Positions 23,529 to 32,579 are shown, counted from the stretch's first letter. The stretch: 44,799 bases of DNA from Candidatus Obscuribacterales bacterium (GCA_019745415.1 JAIETF010000075.1:1-44799); one strand, 5' to 3'. Made by a program: numbers and translations. The notes: generated by a model not told the origin, from the letters alone.

Positions 23529-23951
23529 ATGCTGAGTAGAGACGAATTAGATCGACAGATTGATGCCTTCCTCGCTTGTCAGGCTTTTGCCGTGGCCGGA
23601 GCCAGTGAAGATCCGCGCAAGTATGGCAACAAAGTTTTTTTATGTTATCTGCAAAGTGACAGATTGGCCTATCCGGTCAACCCAAAAGTTGAAACTGTGT
23701 TAGGACATAAAGCCTACAGAAAACTCAAAGATCTTCCCGCTGGTAAGAATGCTCTTTCGATCATCACACCGCCGCCGGTGACCGAGGTCTTGGTGCAGGA
23801 AGCCATAGACTGCGGTATTAAGGATATCTGGATGCAGCCCGGCGCCGAGAGTGTGCTTTCTGTTAGAATGGCGAAGGAAGCTGGGCTGAATGTAATCTAT
23901 GGTGGTCCATGTTTATTGGTCGTTCTCGGTTATCGCGAAAGTTTCGGCTAA
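23529..23951 (+). CDS. CoA-binding Rossmann-fold protein (YccU-like)
   Basis: About 140 residues. It matches the small CoA_binding family: FAVAGASEDPRKYGNKVF is the nucleotide loop, YPVNPKVETVLGHKAY and LPAGKNALSIITPP follow, and DIWMQPGAES is characteristic. These proteins resemble the N-terminal domain of succinyl-CoA synthetase alpha; their cellular role is poorly known. It starts 9 bases after the UvrA-like gene and overlaps the next start by 43 bases, so the three probably share a transcript. Confidence 0.88.
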   Translation: MLSRDELDRQIDAFLACQAFAVAGASEDPRKYGNKVFLCYLQSDRLAYPVNPKVETVLGHKAYRKLKDLPAGKNALSIITPPPVTEVLVQEAIDCGIKDIWMQPGAESVLSVRMAKEAGLNVIYGGPCLLVVLGYRESFG

Positions 23952-25285
23952 AGCTTAGAGATAAGACAGCAAATGAGATAGCAGATAAGATAGCGACTAT
24001 CTCGCTATTCTTGCTGACAAATTTTGCTTTCAATGTGCCTGTTCAAGCAGGCGAAGCAGAATCTAGTGATTCGCCTGCTTTTCCCGCTTCGGCCTCTCAA
24101 TCTTCGCAGTCTTCTTTAATTTTAGTGACTCCAGTTCTCAAAGAGACTGCCGACAAACGTCTGACTGAGTTTAAATGCCGTAAGAAGCTTTCTTTGGCTC
24201 CCTCTGAAGCACTCTGTTTCTTCCTGGGTGAGCGCATTGTTCAGAGAACAGTTGATCAGCCTTTTCTTTGCGAAAGTGTCGTGGTGGCTGAATCTGAGGT
24301 ATACATTCAGGCAAGAGCGCGGGCGCAGGGGGCGCCGACTAAGAGTGTTTTTAGCCGTCACTTTTGGGAGGGGGATAATCATGGCATTGTTTCTTTCATT
24401 GTTGAAGTTAAGCCGATGGCGATAGAAGACTCAGTCTTCGCTGATGCTGATGTGCCGGTATTAAAATTGGTGGCAGCCGGCGCCGTTGACACAAGCAAGG
24501 CTAGTCAGATCAGGGCTGGTTTTAAGCCTCGGGGGTGCGAGCGTATCGGGATCGCGGAGGTTTGCAGCCAGGATTGCCAGGGCAAGAATCAAAAGTATTA
24601 TGAACCGCATGGTTCGGACAAAATTGCTTTCACCAGCCAGTGTAAGATTTCTTTAGGTAGTGGGCGTATGTTGCGTTGGTATAAACCTCTAGTTGAACTG
24701 GCGAGTAATAACCCTGTTTGTCTAGATACTGTCATTCCCGCCGGTGCCGATGGCAAGTTCTTCTTGCTGGCGCAGAAGACAGGCAGGGCGACAGTGTGTG
24801 CTAAAGATGTCGATGGAGATTATGTTGTCTTGCACATCGATGTTAATGATGAAGACCTAGCCGCTGATATAGATAAACCGGCTGGGTCTCAGGCGCAGGC
24901 AGAAAATTTGCCAGATATTGATAGACCGGCGCTTGCTTATGGTATCTGGATGAAAGGCTACAATTACAAGATAAGTAAAGCTTCCGCCGCTAAAGTAGTC
25001 TCTAATCAAGACCTATGTAGAGTTATCGTGCCAGACCCGTCGATGGCCAGAGTGACTTTGTTGAATCCGAGGGCTTTTTTGATTGAGCCCCTTAGACCCG
25101 GAGCGACCACTATCTTTGTCAGTGATACGCAAGGCAAGCATGCCAGAGTTAAACTTGATGTTTTAGAAAGTGACTCAGCAGCCTTACCGCTTCCGCAGTT
25201 TTCTACCGGCCCCGCTAGGAAAAAAACAAAACCTGTCGAAATTGAGCTTTGGGAGGGTGAACTGAAAGACGTGTTGAAGTTTTAG
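23909..25285 (+). CDS. Secreted protein with pilus-assembly-type N-domain repeats
   Basis: About 458 residues. The ATG at 23909 lies inside the CoA-binding gene and gives a long basic lead before a hydrophobic segment (ATISLFLLTNFAFNV) and a plausible cleavage after VQA, so the start is uncertain. Two regions look like the N-domain of CpaC/type II secretion proteins: one ending GRATVCAKDVDGDYVVLHID (about 295-312) and one with DPSMARVTLLNPRAFLIEP then GATTIFVSDTQGKHARVKL (about 370-412). No secretin domain follows, so it is not a complete pilus secretin. Eight or more cysteines suggest disulphides. The function is unknown. Confidence 0.65.
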   Translation: MFIGRSRLSRKFRLKLRDKTANEIADKIATISLFLLTNFAFNVPVQAGEAESSDSPAFPASASQSSQSSLILVTPVLKETADKRLTEFKCRKKLSLAPSEALCFFLGERIVQRTVDQPFLCESVVVAESEVYIQARARAQGAPTKSVFSRHFWEGDNHGIVSFIVEVKPMAIEDSVFADADVPVLKLVAAGAVDTSKASQIRAGFKPRGCERIGIAEVCSQDCQGKNQKYYEPHGSDKIAFTSQCKISLGSGRMLRWYKPLVELASNNPVCLDTVIPAGADGKFFLLAQKTGRATVCAKDVDGDYVVLHIDVNDEDLAADIDKPAGSQAQAENLPDIDRPALAYGIWMKGYNYKISKASAAKVVSNQDLCRVIVPDPSMARVTLLNPRAFLIEPLRPGATTIFVSDTQGKHARVKLDVLESDSAALPLPQFSTGPARKKTKPVEIELWEGELKDVLKF

Positions 25286-25308
25286 TTGCCCAATTGTATT
25301 TCTGTCCA

Positions 25309-27111
25309 CTATTTTGCTTTGCTTTTGGAAAGTCTCTCTAGTTCAGCCAAGGCAAGCACATATTCGTCCAGCTTATCGCTGCCGTTCTCTTTTACTAGAC
25401 CCAGAACCCACAGACCTTTTTTGCGATTTTTGCCATAGACTAAATCTAGTCCGACTATGCAGGCATTGATTGTCTTTTGGTCATTGTCTTTGGCTTTGGT
25501 AACCAGCAATCGGTCTTCTTTCTGACCTAAGAGATAGGCGATTAATTCTGGTTTTTCTGTGCCGGGTTTTAGTGTTTTGAGATAACGGTCGATAATTTCG
25601 CGGTCTTGGTCTATGTTAAAGGGCGACGCGGCGAATTGCCGCAAAGCATCTTTGTTTTCTATTTGCAGTCGGCGGTAAGTCACCACTGCCAAACTCACCG
25701 CTTGTGGTGCGGCTTTACTGCTATAGCCCACCAGATTGAGATAAGTGAGAAGGTCTTTGAGGGCGTCAACCGGCTGATTGCCGACCAAAAACGTCACTGC
25801 ACGGTCATAATAGAGACTGCCATTTTTAGGGCTTTTGGCAATGAGGCGGCTATAGAGTGCTGCTATGTTTTTAGTTTCGCCAATGGTGCCGCTTTTGATT
25901 AGCGAGCGTTTGTTGACACCGGCAAGATCGTCCATGGCCTGCTCATAATAACCCTGTTTAGCGGCATAGCTGGCATGCAGTTTCAGTGTGGCAGTGTCAT
26001 TGCGCAGGCTCATCGCTTTTTCGAGCGCTGCCATGGCTTCTTCGTCTCGATTTAGTTTGGCTAGAATTTGGCCTTTGACATAGTGGGCGCAGTCATCTAG
26101 TGGATTGAGGGCAATTGATTTGTTGATATTAGGTAAGGCTTTTTCGGGCTGATTCAGTTCCAGCTGGCACTTGGCCTTGATTTGCCAGGCGCCGCCGATG
26201 CTGGGGTCTATGGTCATGGCTTTTTCGCAGTCGGCAATTGCTTCTTTGTATTGCTTTAGATGCAGGTAAGTTGCGGCTCGATGACAAAATGAATTGGCTT
26301 TCCGACCATTGCCCATTTCTATAGCATGATTGGCGTCTTTGAGAGCCTCTTGGTACTGACCCAGCATATTGAGGGTCTTACAACGGTTTTCAAAAGAATA
26401 AATTTGACTTGGGTCAAGTTTGATGGCTTTGTTGAGATCAGCTAGTGCGTCTCTGTATCTGTTTAGTTCGCAAAAGAGCATGCCCCTGTTGTTGTAAGAG
26501 GCGGCGACATCTGGCGCCAATTGCACGGCGCGACTGAGATCTTTGAGAGCTTCATCAAGGCGATTGAGGTGCGCTAGAGCGCTACCTCTATTGCCCAAGG
26601 CGTCGCTATTGTTTGGCTGCAGTTTGAGTGCTTGAGTGGCATTGCTCACACAGGCGGTGAACTTTCTTTCGTCTAGATCAATACGACTTTTGAGGGCATA
26701 AGCATAAGGAATTTTTGCATCAATCGAGAGGGCTTTATTAATTTCCACCCTAGCCTTAGTGTATTCTTCTTCCTGTACATAGCAGTTGGCTTTCCAGAGA
26801 TGCATATCGGCATTCTTGGGCGCCACTCTCTGCGCTTGATCAAAAAAGTTGAGGGCTTGGTCGAAGTGCTTTTGTTCGAAATAGACTCTGCCAAGATCTC
26901 GGTAGCCTAAATGATCATCAGGATATGCCTTGATTCTCTCTAAAGCCTGTTTCTTTGCTTGGTCTAGTTTATTTGCATCGAAGAGTTGCTCAAATTCTCT
27001 GTATTTTTGCAAGGGGGCGGCAGCGTCGCTTGGCAAGGGCGAAGTCTGCAATAGAGCGGCTAAAACCACCAGAAGTAGAAAATATCGGTGCTTCTTCGGT
27101 TGCAATTTCAT
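25309..27111 (-). CDS. Exported tetratricopeptide repeat protein
   Basis: About 600 residues with a signal peptide (basic MKLQPKKHRYF, then a leucine-rich core, cleavage near SDA-AA). From about 35 to 390 there are roughly ten consecutive 34-residue TPR units, such as YRDLGRVYFEQKHFDQALNF, YNNRGMLFCELNRYRDALAD and CHRAATYLHLKQYKEAIADC. The C-terminal 200 residues are helical but not clearly repetitive. It probably acts as a periplasmic or envelope scaffold; partners cannot be named. It is divergent from the duplicated secreted pair that follows, with 60 bases between. Confidence 0.88.
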   Translation of the reverse strand: MKLQPKKHRYFLLLVVLAALLQTSPLPSDAAAPLQKYREFEQLFDANKLDQAKKQALERIKAYPDDHLGYRDLGRVYFEQKHFDQALNFFDQAQRVAPKNADMHLWKANCYVQEEEYTKARVEINKALSIDAKIPYAYALKSRIDLDERKFTACVSNATQALKLQPNNSDALGNRGSALAHLNRLDEALKDLSRAVQLAPDVAASYNNRGMLFCELNRYRDALADLNKAIKLDPSQIYSFENRCKTLNMLGQYQEALKDANHAIEMGNGRKANSFCHRAATYLHLKQYKEAIADCEKAMTIDPSIGGAWQIKAKCQLELNQPEKALPNINKSIALNPLDDCAHYVKGQILAKLNRDEEAMAALEKAMSLRNDTATLKLHASYAAKQGYYEQAMDDLAGVNKRSLIKSGTIGETKNIAALYSRLIAKSPKNGSLYYDRAVTFLVGNQPVDALKDLLTYLNLVGYSSKAAPQAVSLAVVTYRRLQIENKDALRQFAASPFNIDQDREIIDRYLKTLKPGTEKPELIAYLLGQKEDRLLVTKAKDNDQKTINACIVGLDLVYGKNRKKGLWVLGLVKENGSDKLDEYVLALAELERLSKSKAK

Positions 27112-27171
27112 CCACCGCTTTCTTGTATCGTTTATGATATACCCAGGCCCGGTGTTAGCGGAAAGAGCCTC

Positions 27172-28047
27172 GTGAAGAAGGTCAGTTTTTTTCCTCGTAT
27201 GCGCCTTTTATATCTGACCAGTCCAGGGCTGCGCAGAATGATTTTGCTTGAAATGATTTTGCTTGAAATGCTTTTGTTCGGGCTGCTTTTGGGCGGTCTG
27301 CTTTTGAGTCAAATGCCTGTATTCGCTGCTCAGTCGGAGTGGCTATTAGTGCAGAAGCACGAAGCTCGCATCACTTTGACTATTCGCTTGAGTGAGAAAG
27401 CCTTTCGGGCTGAAATGGAGCCACAAGGCTGTGTCATTTTGGCTCGACATCCTGACTGGCAAGTGCACTGTTTTAGACCAAAAGAGAAGGTGGAGTGGAT
27501 AGGCCAAATCAAGGACTTTAGCTCTATTTTGATGACTAATCCTTATGTGGTCTCAAAACCGGTGGTTCGATTTACGTTGCCAAGTTCATATGTGACAGAA
27601 AGGCAGTTCGGCGCTAAGACCCGAATCTACAACACCAAGACATCCTCAATTGTCGTAGCCGATGAGATAAAGGTCGGGCCGGAAGTATCCGAAATTTATT
27701 CAAGGCTGGTTGGCACTCCATTTTTTGATGGTATTCCCTTCTATTTTGAATATTTTGCGAAAGGACATTCTATCTCTGCTAAGTCGAAAGGCAACTGGAT
27801 TAACACTTCCATTGCTGATGATACCCGTCGAGGCAAGATTGTTAGACTGATAACTTTGTCCTGCAAGAAAGTTCCCTATAACTCGCAGGATTTTCAGCTA
27901 CCAAAGGGTTTTGAAAGAAAAGTCGATTTGGTTGATGTATCCTATTCGCCTGGAGACCGCGCACAGATCAGCGATTTCTTAGATAATGTCGGATTTGAGT
28001 CGCGTTTGGATGATCGAAAGACCGAGAAAAGTCGGGAGCGTCGTTAA
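27172..28047 (+). CDS. Secreted protein of unknown family, first of a tandem pair
   Basis: About 291 residues from a GTG at 27172 (GGAAAGAG upstream); an ATG at 27199 is an alternative. A signal peptide ends at FAA before QSEWLLVQKHEARITL. The mature part matches the next gene along its length: EWLLxQK, HCFRPKEKVEWIGQI, SCKKVPYNSQDFQLPKGFERKVDLVDVSYSPGD. The shared core resembles outer-membrane-attached LolA/DUF4412-like beta proteins only loosely, so I leave the family open. The C-terminus is basic (RKTEKSRERR). The next gene begins 9 bases later. Confidence 0.7.
   Translation: MKKVSFFPRMRLLYLTSPGLRRMILLEMILLEMLLFGLLLGGLLLSQMPVFAAQSEWLLVQKHEARITLTIRLSEKAFRAEMEPQGCVILARHPDWQVHCFRPKEKVEWIGQIKDFSSILMTNPYVVSKPVVRFTLPSSYVTERQFGAKTRIYNTKTSSIVVADEIKVGPEVSEIYSRLVGTPFFDGIPFYFEYFAKGHSISAKSKGNWINTSIADDTRRGKIVRLITLSCKKVPYNSQDFQLPKGFERKVDLVDVSYSPGDRAQISDFLDNVGFESRLDDRKTEKSRERR
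27238..27276 (+). repeat. 15-base in-frame tandem repeat in a signal peptide
   Basis: ATGATTTTGCTTGAA occurs at 27238 and 27253, followed by a degenerate third copy beginning ATGCTTTTG. It encodes MILLE-MILLE-MLLFG in the signal-peptide core of the first duplicated secreted protein. Copy-number change would keep the frame and alter the hydrophobic length. Confidence 0.75.
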
Positions 28048-28056
28048 GGTTTAAGG

Positions 28057-28950
28057 GTGTTTACTGTGGGTAGATTCTTCCGACTGGCTGCTTATTTGGT
28101 CTCTACACTTGCTCTGTTTTTTAATTGTGCCTCAGTCGGAGTCTTTGCTGCACCGCAAGAATGGCTTTTGGAACAGAAGCAGGAATCCAATTATTTGAAA
28201 GTTTGGTTGACAGAGAAAGCTATTGCTATTGCGACAGAGCCCATGGGTTGTCATTTCGTTGTTAAGGCTCCCGACTATAGAGTTCATTGCTTTCGACCGA
28301 AAGAGAAAGTCGAATGGGTTGGTGAAATTGCCAATTTTAATTCGATTGTATTGACCAGTCCCTGGGCTAGCATAGATCCACAGCAAGAGCGGCGTAAGAT
28401 GGCGAAAGAAGCCTTGTCTAAACGTGTGAAAGTCGGCGAGAGTATGATTTGCGGACTCAAGTGCTCTAAATATGTCGTGCGAAATACTGAGAGTTATGCC
28501 TGTGACGACATTTCGGTAGCCGAGCCAATTTTGGATTTTTACAAACGTCTGGTTTTTTCACCAAGGCTGGGCTCTTTACCTCTGCGTTGTTATAGCTATA
28601 CGCGAGGTCAGGATTTGAAAAGACTGCCGAAGAGTATGTCCTTTCAAATCGATGATAGTATGCTCGCTGACTTGCGCAGCGGTAAGTTGCTTAAGCTTGA
28701 TACCACAAGCTGTAAGAAGATTCCTTATAATCCCAAAGATTTTGAAGTGCCCGCCGGGCTCAAGCGCAAAGTTGATCTGATTGAAGTTTCTTACTCTCCC
28801 GGTCAAAGGGACCAAATTGAGTCGATGATGGACAACATCGTCTTTGAATCTAAGGTTGGCCGGGAGTCTAGTCAAAACCGGTCATCAGGTAAATCGGGAG
28901 GGGCTGCAACTTCTAGAATGTCTGGTGGATCGGACTCTGGCAAGAAATAA
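28057..28950 (+). CDS. Secreted protein of unknown family, second of a tandem pair
   Basis: About 297 residues from GTG, with a signal peptide ending at VFAA before PQEWLLEQKQES. It is a paralog of the gene just upstream: both share HCFRPKEKVEW, a TSCKK-(V/I)-PYN segment, (K/R)KVDL-(V/I)-(E/D)VSYSPG and a matching C-terminal helix. It differs in a middle insert with two cysteines (SMICGLKCSKYVV) and a low-complexity Gly/Ser tail after residue 270. Tandem duplication followed by divergence is clear; function is not recognised. Confidence 0.72.
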   Translation: MFTVGRFFRLAAYLVSTLALFFNCASVGVFAAPQEWLLEQKQESNYLKVWLTEKAIAIATEPMGCHFVVKAPDYRVHCFRPKEKVEWVGEIANFNSIVLTSPWASIDPQQERRKMAKEALSKRVKVGESMICGLKCSKYVVRNTESYACDDISVAEPILDFYKRLVFSPRLGSLPLRCYSYTRGQDLKRLPKSMSFQIDDSMLADLRSGKLLKLDTTSCKKIPYNPKDFEVPAGLKRKVDLIEVSYSPGQRDQIESMMDNIVFESKVGRESSQNRSSGKSGGAATSRMSGGSDSGKK

Positions 28951-29021
28951 TCTTATTTGCTTTCCAAGGTGATAAAGTGGGCTTCTCTTGGTCGGGCTGG
29001 TTCTAATGGCTCGACTTGCTT

Positions 29022-29038
29022 ATAGCTCGCTGAGCTAT
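29022..29038. promoter_or_regulatory. Perfect 7-bp inverted repeat upstream of the DUF1254 gene
   Basis: ATAGCTC-GCT-GAGCTAT lies 42 bases before the ATG at 29081. It could be an operator or a short leader hairpin. No T-run follows. Confidence 0.35.
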
Positions 29039-29080
29039 TGGCGCGGCAGCAATTCACTTTATATCTATAGAGGTTCAAAT

Positions 29081-30427
29081 ATGACCCAAGCTACTCTTTG
29101 CGACAAAGTGACTGAAAAACAGGCCTACGCCCTGGGTATTGAAGCCTATCTTTATTTTTTCCCACTGGTCTTGATGGAATTAACTCGTCGTCAGACCACA
29201 AACGCTCCGCTTGGTGAGCGCCCCGGTTTTGGTCCAGCAAACAGCTTTGCTCATATGCGCGCCTATCCTACTGCTGATTTTCGCGCAGTGGTTCGTCCCA
29301 ATTTCGACACTCTTTACAGTTCCGGTTGGGTTGATTTAAGCAACGAGCCGGTCATTCTATCAATTCCAGATTTCGGCAGCAGATATTATCTTATGCCGAT
29401 TTTGGACATGTGGTCCGATGTCATTGCCGTTCCCGGTTGGCGTACCACCGGCAATAAACCACAAAACTACGCTCTGGTCATGCCCGGCTTTAAGGGCAGT
29501 CTGCCGCAGGGCGTCGAACCTATCGAAGTAAGCACGAGCAATCTTTGGATAATTGGCAGAATCAAGACCGATGGTCCTGCTGATTATGCTGCTGTGCATG
29601 CCTTACAAGATCAACTCAAATTGGTGCCTCTCTCTCAATGGGGCAAAGGTGACTATGAGCCTGCCCTGAAAGTTGATTCATCAGTAGATATGAAAACACC
29701 GCCGCTTGATGCCATAGTGGCGATGTCTCACGATGAGTATTTTGGTCTAGCCGGTAAGCTTTGGCAGAAACACAAACCCCATGTTTCTGATTGGTCTACC
29801 GTGGCTCGCTTGAAGCGCGCTGGTTTTGCCGGCGATAAGTTTGACCTCTCGGGTTGGGATGCTGCCTTGGTTGCTGCCTTTAAGAAAGGCGCCGGTGATG
29901 CCATCAGCGTTATGAAGGAAAAGACAAAAGATACTGGCATTCCGGTCAATGGCTGGGCAATGAACACCAATACAATGGGGGTTTATGGTAACTTCTATTT
30001 CAAACGCGCCATTGTTGCCCTAGTCGGCCTTGGTGCCAACCAGCCCGAAGATGCGATCTATCCGCTAAACTTCGCTGATGCCGATGGAAAGCCGCTCACT
30101 GGTGAGAACAAATATGTCTTGCACTTCGACAAGACGCAGCTACCGCCTGTGGCTGCATTCTGGTCAGTCACCATGTATGATGCCGACGGCTTCCAGGTGG
30201 CTAATGCACTAGACCGCTTTGCTGTCAGTTCGTGGATGCCTTTCAAATATAATGCCGATGGCTCTCTCGATCTCTATATTCAGCACGAGAACCCGGGTGC
30301 TGATAAGGAAGCCAACTGGCTACCTGCGCCCTCATCTGGAGTGTTGGGTGTGACCATGCGACTCTATGCTCCCGATTTTGCCGCCTTGAACGGTGACTGG
30401 GTGCCGCCGGCAATTAAGAAAGTCTAG
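29081..30427 (+). CDS. DUF1254/DUF1214 domain protein
   Basis: About 448 residues. The ATG at 29081 has AGAGG 7 bases upstream; the frame extends to 28988 but adds no convincing signal peptide. The DUF1254 half begins EAYLYFFPLVLMELTRRQ and includes FRAVVRPNFDTLYSSGWVDL. The DUF1214 half ends with the conserved PPVAAFWSVTMYDADGFQV and LDLYIQHENPG. The family is widespread in environmental bacteria and has no firmly established reaction. The lack of an obvious signal sequence here suggests a cytoplasmic form, unless the longer start is real. Confidence 0.9.
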   Translation: MTQATLCDKVTEKQAYALGIEAYLYFFPLVLMELTRRQTTNAPLGERPGFGPANSFAHMRAYPTADFRAVVRPNFDTLYSSGWVDLSNEPVILSIPDFGSRYYLMPILDMWSDVIAVPGWRTTGNKPQNYALVMPGFKGSLPQGVEPIEVSTSNLWIIGRIKTDGPADYAAVHALQDQLKLVPLSQWGKGDYEPALKVDSSVDMKTPPLDAIVAMSHDEYFGLAGKLWQKHKPHVSDWSTVARLKRAGFAGDKFDLSGWDAALVAAFKKGAGDAISVMKEKTKDTGIPVNGWAMNTNTMGVYGNFYFKRAIVALVGLGANQPEDAIYPLNFADADGKPLTGENKYVLHFDKTQLPPVAAFWSVTMYDADGFQVANALDRFAVSSWMPFKYNADGSLDLYIQHENPGADKEANWLPAPSSGVLGVTMRLYAPDFAALNGDWVPPAIKKV

Positions 30428-30446
30428 AAATAAGAAAGTCTAGAAC
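30415..30446 (+). repeat. 16-base direct duplication spanning the DUF1254 stop codon
   Basis: TAAGAAAGTCTAGAA occurs at 30415-30429 and again at 30431-30445, period 16. The first copy contains the TAG stop (30425-30427). It looks like a recent local duplication. Confidence 0.7.
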
Positions 30447-30475
30447 TTCAAGAAATAGGGAGGGACGTCAAAGTA

Positions 30476-32122
30476 ATGGGTTTTCCAGCGCGGGCGTCCC
30501 TTTCTTTCTCTGATGCCGGGAGGCTGCTGATTCAGCTCTCTTTGTTTGTGATTATGCTCTCTACGCCGACTTCTATTTTGGCGCAGACCGCTAATCAGGG
30601 AGTCAATCAGGAAGTCAATCAGGAAGTCACTCAGGAAGTCAGGCCGGGCGCCGTTCAGGCTAACGAGGAAGAAGAGCAGTGGCAAGAATTTGAAGATGCA
30701 CAGTCTCCAGTGACCTTTCTCTACCCAAAAGATTGGCAGGCTAAGCTAGACAAGTCGAACGGAAGAATAGACATAAAGGCACCCGATGGTGCCATGCTTT
30801 CCTGGCTTCTGTTCTCGGTTTCGGAAGATGCGGCTGGTAAACTTGCCCCGGAACAGTTTGTATCTGTTTTTCTTAAGACCGTATCGCAGCAATCATGGTC
30901 TTCACCTCAATTGGTTAGCAATCAGGTCTATAGAGCCGACTATAAGAAAGAAAGTGAATCCGGCACAGCCTTGTTATTCTTTTCCCCTGCTCAAGCTAGT
31001 CAGGGAGCATTGGCTGGCAGGCTCTGCTTATTCGTTGCACCGGCAACTGCCCTAGATCACAAAGAAACTTTTGCCGAGATTCTATCTTCCTTTTCACTCG
31101 CTTCCCCGCAGTCTGCAAGCTCTTTGCCGGCTGATTCGGAGCAGAGTAAAACGGCTGGAAACTCTACTGAATTTAATTGGACTCGTTATACAGATCCTGC
31201 CGAAGGTTCCTTCTCTCTGGATGTGCCAAGTGGTTGGACAGTTCAGGGGCGCCTTGATCGTTTCAGTGCACTAGATGTTAGACCCTGGGTAAAGGCTGTA
31301 TCGCCTGATCAAATGGTGACTGCCTTCATCGGTGATGGTAAGCTCGCGCCTTGTACCATGCCGAATGCCACCCTGAGCAGTTTAGGCTTCCATAGCGGCA
31401 GAAACTATAACGGCAGTCTTGTCTTAGACTATATTCCGGCTCGCCGGTTTGCCGAGAAGTATGCCCGCAGTAACTTGAGCAACTTTATCTCTGATTTGAC
31501 TGTTGTAGATGCGCAGGAGCATCCAGAAATTGCTGCCGCCGTCAATGGTACTGTTGGTGCTACTAGATCTGAAGCCGCCACAATCAAGCTGACTGGTATG
31601 TACGGTAACATTCCTGCTATAGCTTATTATTTGGCTGTTACCAAAGCCACGATCGCCCATGGCACTGGAATGTGGTGGGTGACTAAGGTCGCCGGCGTGG
31701 TGGCGCCAGCCGATCGTGACGGCGAAGCTCTCGGCGTTATCTTGCATATGTTGCAATCTTTCGAGGTTGACCAAGCTTGGGCTGCCAATTCTCTGCGCAA
31801 CACCGTTAATGTCTCTAATCACTATAGGCAGGTCAGTCAGCAGATATCAAAGTCGATTTCAGACCGGTATTGGTCCCAGCAGGCGCATAACGATCGCATG
31901 AATCAAGCTTATTGGAATCGGCAGGCTTCTCAAGATAGAAGTCATGACGGACTTTCAAATTATATTCGCGGCGTCGAGAATGTTTATGATCCAAACAGCG
32001 GCAATGCCTACAAAGTTCAGTATGGTCCGCAAGAGCATTATATCGACTCGAGCGGCAGCTATATTCTTGGTACTGATAATGGTGCCGCTCCCGACTGGAC
32101 CAAGCTTATCTCTATTCCATAA
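30476..32122 (+). CDS. Secreted two-domain protein with DUF1795/PsbP-like segments
   Basis: About 548 residues from ATG, with GGGAGGG upstream. A signal-type N-terminus (about 13-38) is followed by a short V-N-Q-E repeat. Two similar folds appear: EDAQSPVTFLYPKDWQAKL (about 65-200) and DPAEGSFSLDVPSGWTVQG (about 237-415), which resemble the surface-lipoprotein/PsbP-like domain used by many exported proteins. The C-terminal 110 residues (QQAHNDRMNQAYWNRQ, SNYIRGVENVYDP, YKVQYGP, YIDSSGSYIL) match a tail I recall from other secreted proteins. The 3' end overlaps the convergent gene by 11 bases. Exact function is unknown. Confidence 0.72.
   Translation: MGFPARASLSFSDAGRLLIQLSLFVIMLSTPTSILAQTANQGVNQEVNQEVTQEVRPGAVQANEEEEQWQEFEDAQSPVTFLYPKDWQAKLDKSNGRIDIKAPDGAMLSWLLFSVSEDAAGKLAPEQFVSVFLKTVSQQSWSSPQLVSNQVYRADYKKESESGTALLFFSPAQASQGALAGRLCLFVAPATALDHKETFAEILSSFSLASPQSASSLPADSEQSKTAGNSTEFNWTRYTDPAEGSFSLDVPSGWTVQGRLDRFSALDVRPWVKAVSPDQMVTAFIGDGKLAPCTMPNATLSSLGFHSGRNYNGSLVLDYIPARRFAEKYARSNLSNFISDLTVVDAQEHPEIAAAVNGTVGATRSEAATIKLTGMYGNIPAIAYYLAVTKATIAHGTGMWWVTKVAGVVAPADRDGEALGVILHMLQSFEVDQAWAANSLRNTVNVSNHYRQVSQQISKSISDRYWSQQAHNDRMNQAYWNRQASQDRSHDGLSNYIRGVENVYDPNSGNAYKVQYGPQEHYIDSSGSYILGTDNGAAPDWTKLISIP
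30593..30640 (+). repeat. 12-base in-frame tandem repeat (four copies)
   Basis: Units beginning at 30593, 30605, 30617 and 30629 follow AATCAGGAAGTC with one or two changes. They encode NQGV-NQEV-NQEV-TQEV just after the signal peptide of the two-domain secreted protein. Length variation here would keep the reading frame. Confidence 0.8.
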
Positions 32123-32579
32123 ACTCGGCTTCTGAAGGCTCTTTATTGCTTGAGAGGCGGTAACTACCTTCTGGATTAACATTGATACCGCCAAAGGCTT
32201 GCGGGTTATCGCATTTGATTTCACAGACGCCTTTATTGAAGTTGAAGAAAAGTTTGAAGCCTTCCTCCTGGTGCGAGGCTGTGCCGTTCTTGCAATTGAT
32301 TATGCCTGCGGACTCGCCGGTATTCACCTGTCCCGGATTTTCGCCTTCCCAGGTTGAATTGAGCAGAAAGCGATACTTCGCTCCCGCTATCTTCTTAAGC
32401 AAGAGAAGTCCTGATGATTTACCACTGCGCATCTGATAGCTTCCGGTCAGATCTAGAGTCTGCGTGGTTTTGCCCTGGCTGCCTTTGGTTTCTTTTGCTG
32501 TTGTATAGGGCATTGTCAGAAAGGCGAGTGCCACAGTCGGCAGTAGAGCTATTGAGAACACTTTTGAGCTAAGTTTCAT
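32112..32579 (-). CDS. Small secreted protein of unknown function
   Basis: About 155 residues with a signal peptide (MKLSSKVFSIALLPTVALAF, cleavage near TTA-KE). The mature part is rich in beta strands: LDLTGSYQMRSGKSSGLLLL, AKYRFLLNSTWEG, KLFFNFNKGVCEIKC, PEGSYRLSS. The start-to-end GSY...GSY pattern suggests a small beta-barrel or lipocalin-like fold; I cannot name a family. Three cysteines are present. Its last codons overlap the end of the convergent gene. Confidence 0.65.
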   Translation of the reverse strand: MKLSSKVFSIALLPTVALAFLTMPYTTAKETKGSQGKTTQTLDLTGSYQMRSGKSSGLLLLKKIAGAKYRFLLNSTWEGENPGQVNTGESAGIINCKNGTASHQEEGFKLFFNFNKGVCEIKCDNPQAFGGINVNPEGSYRLSSNKEPSEAEFME

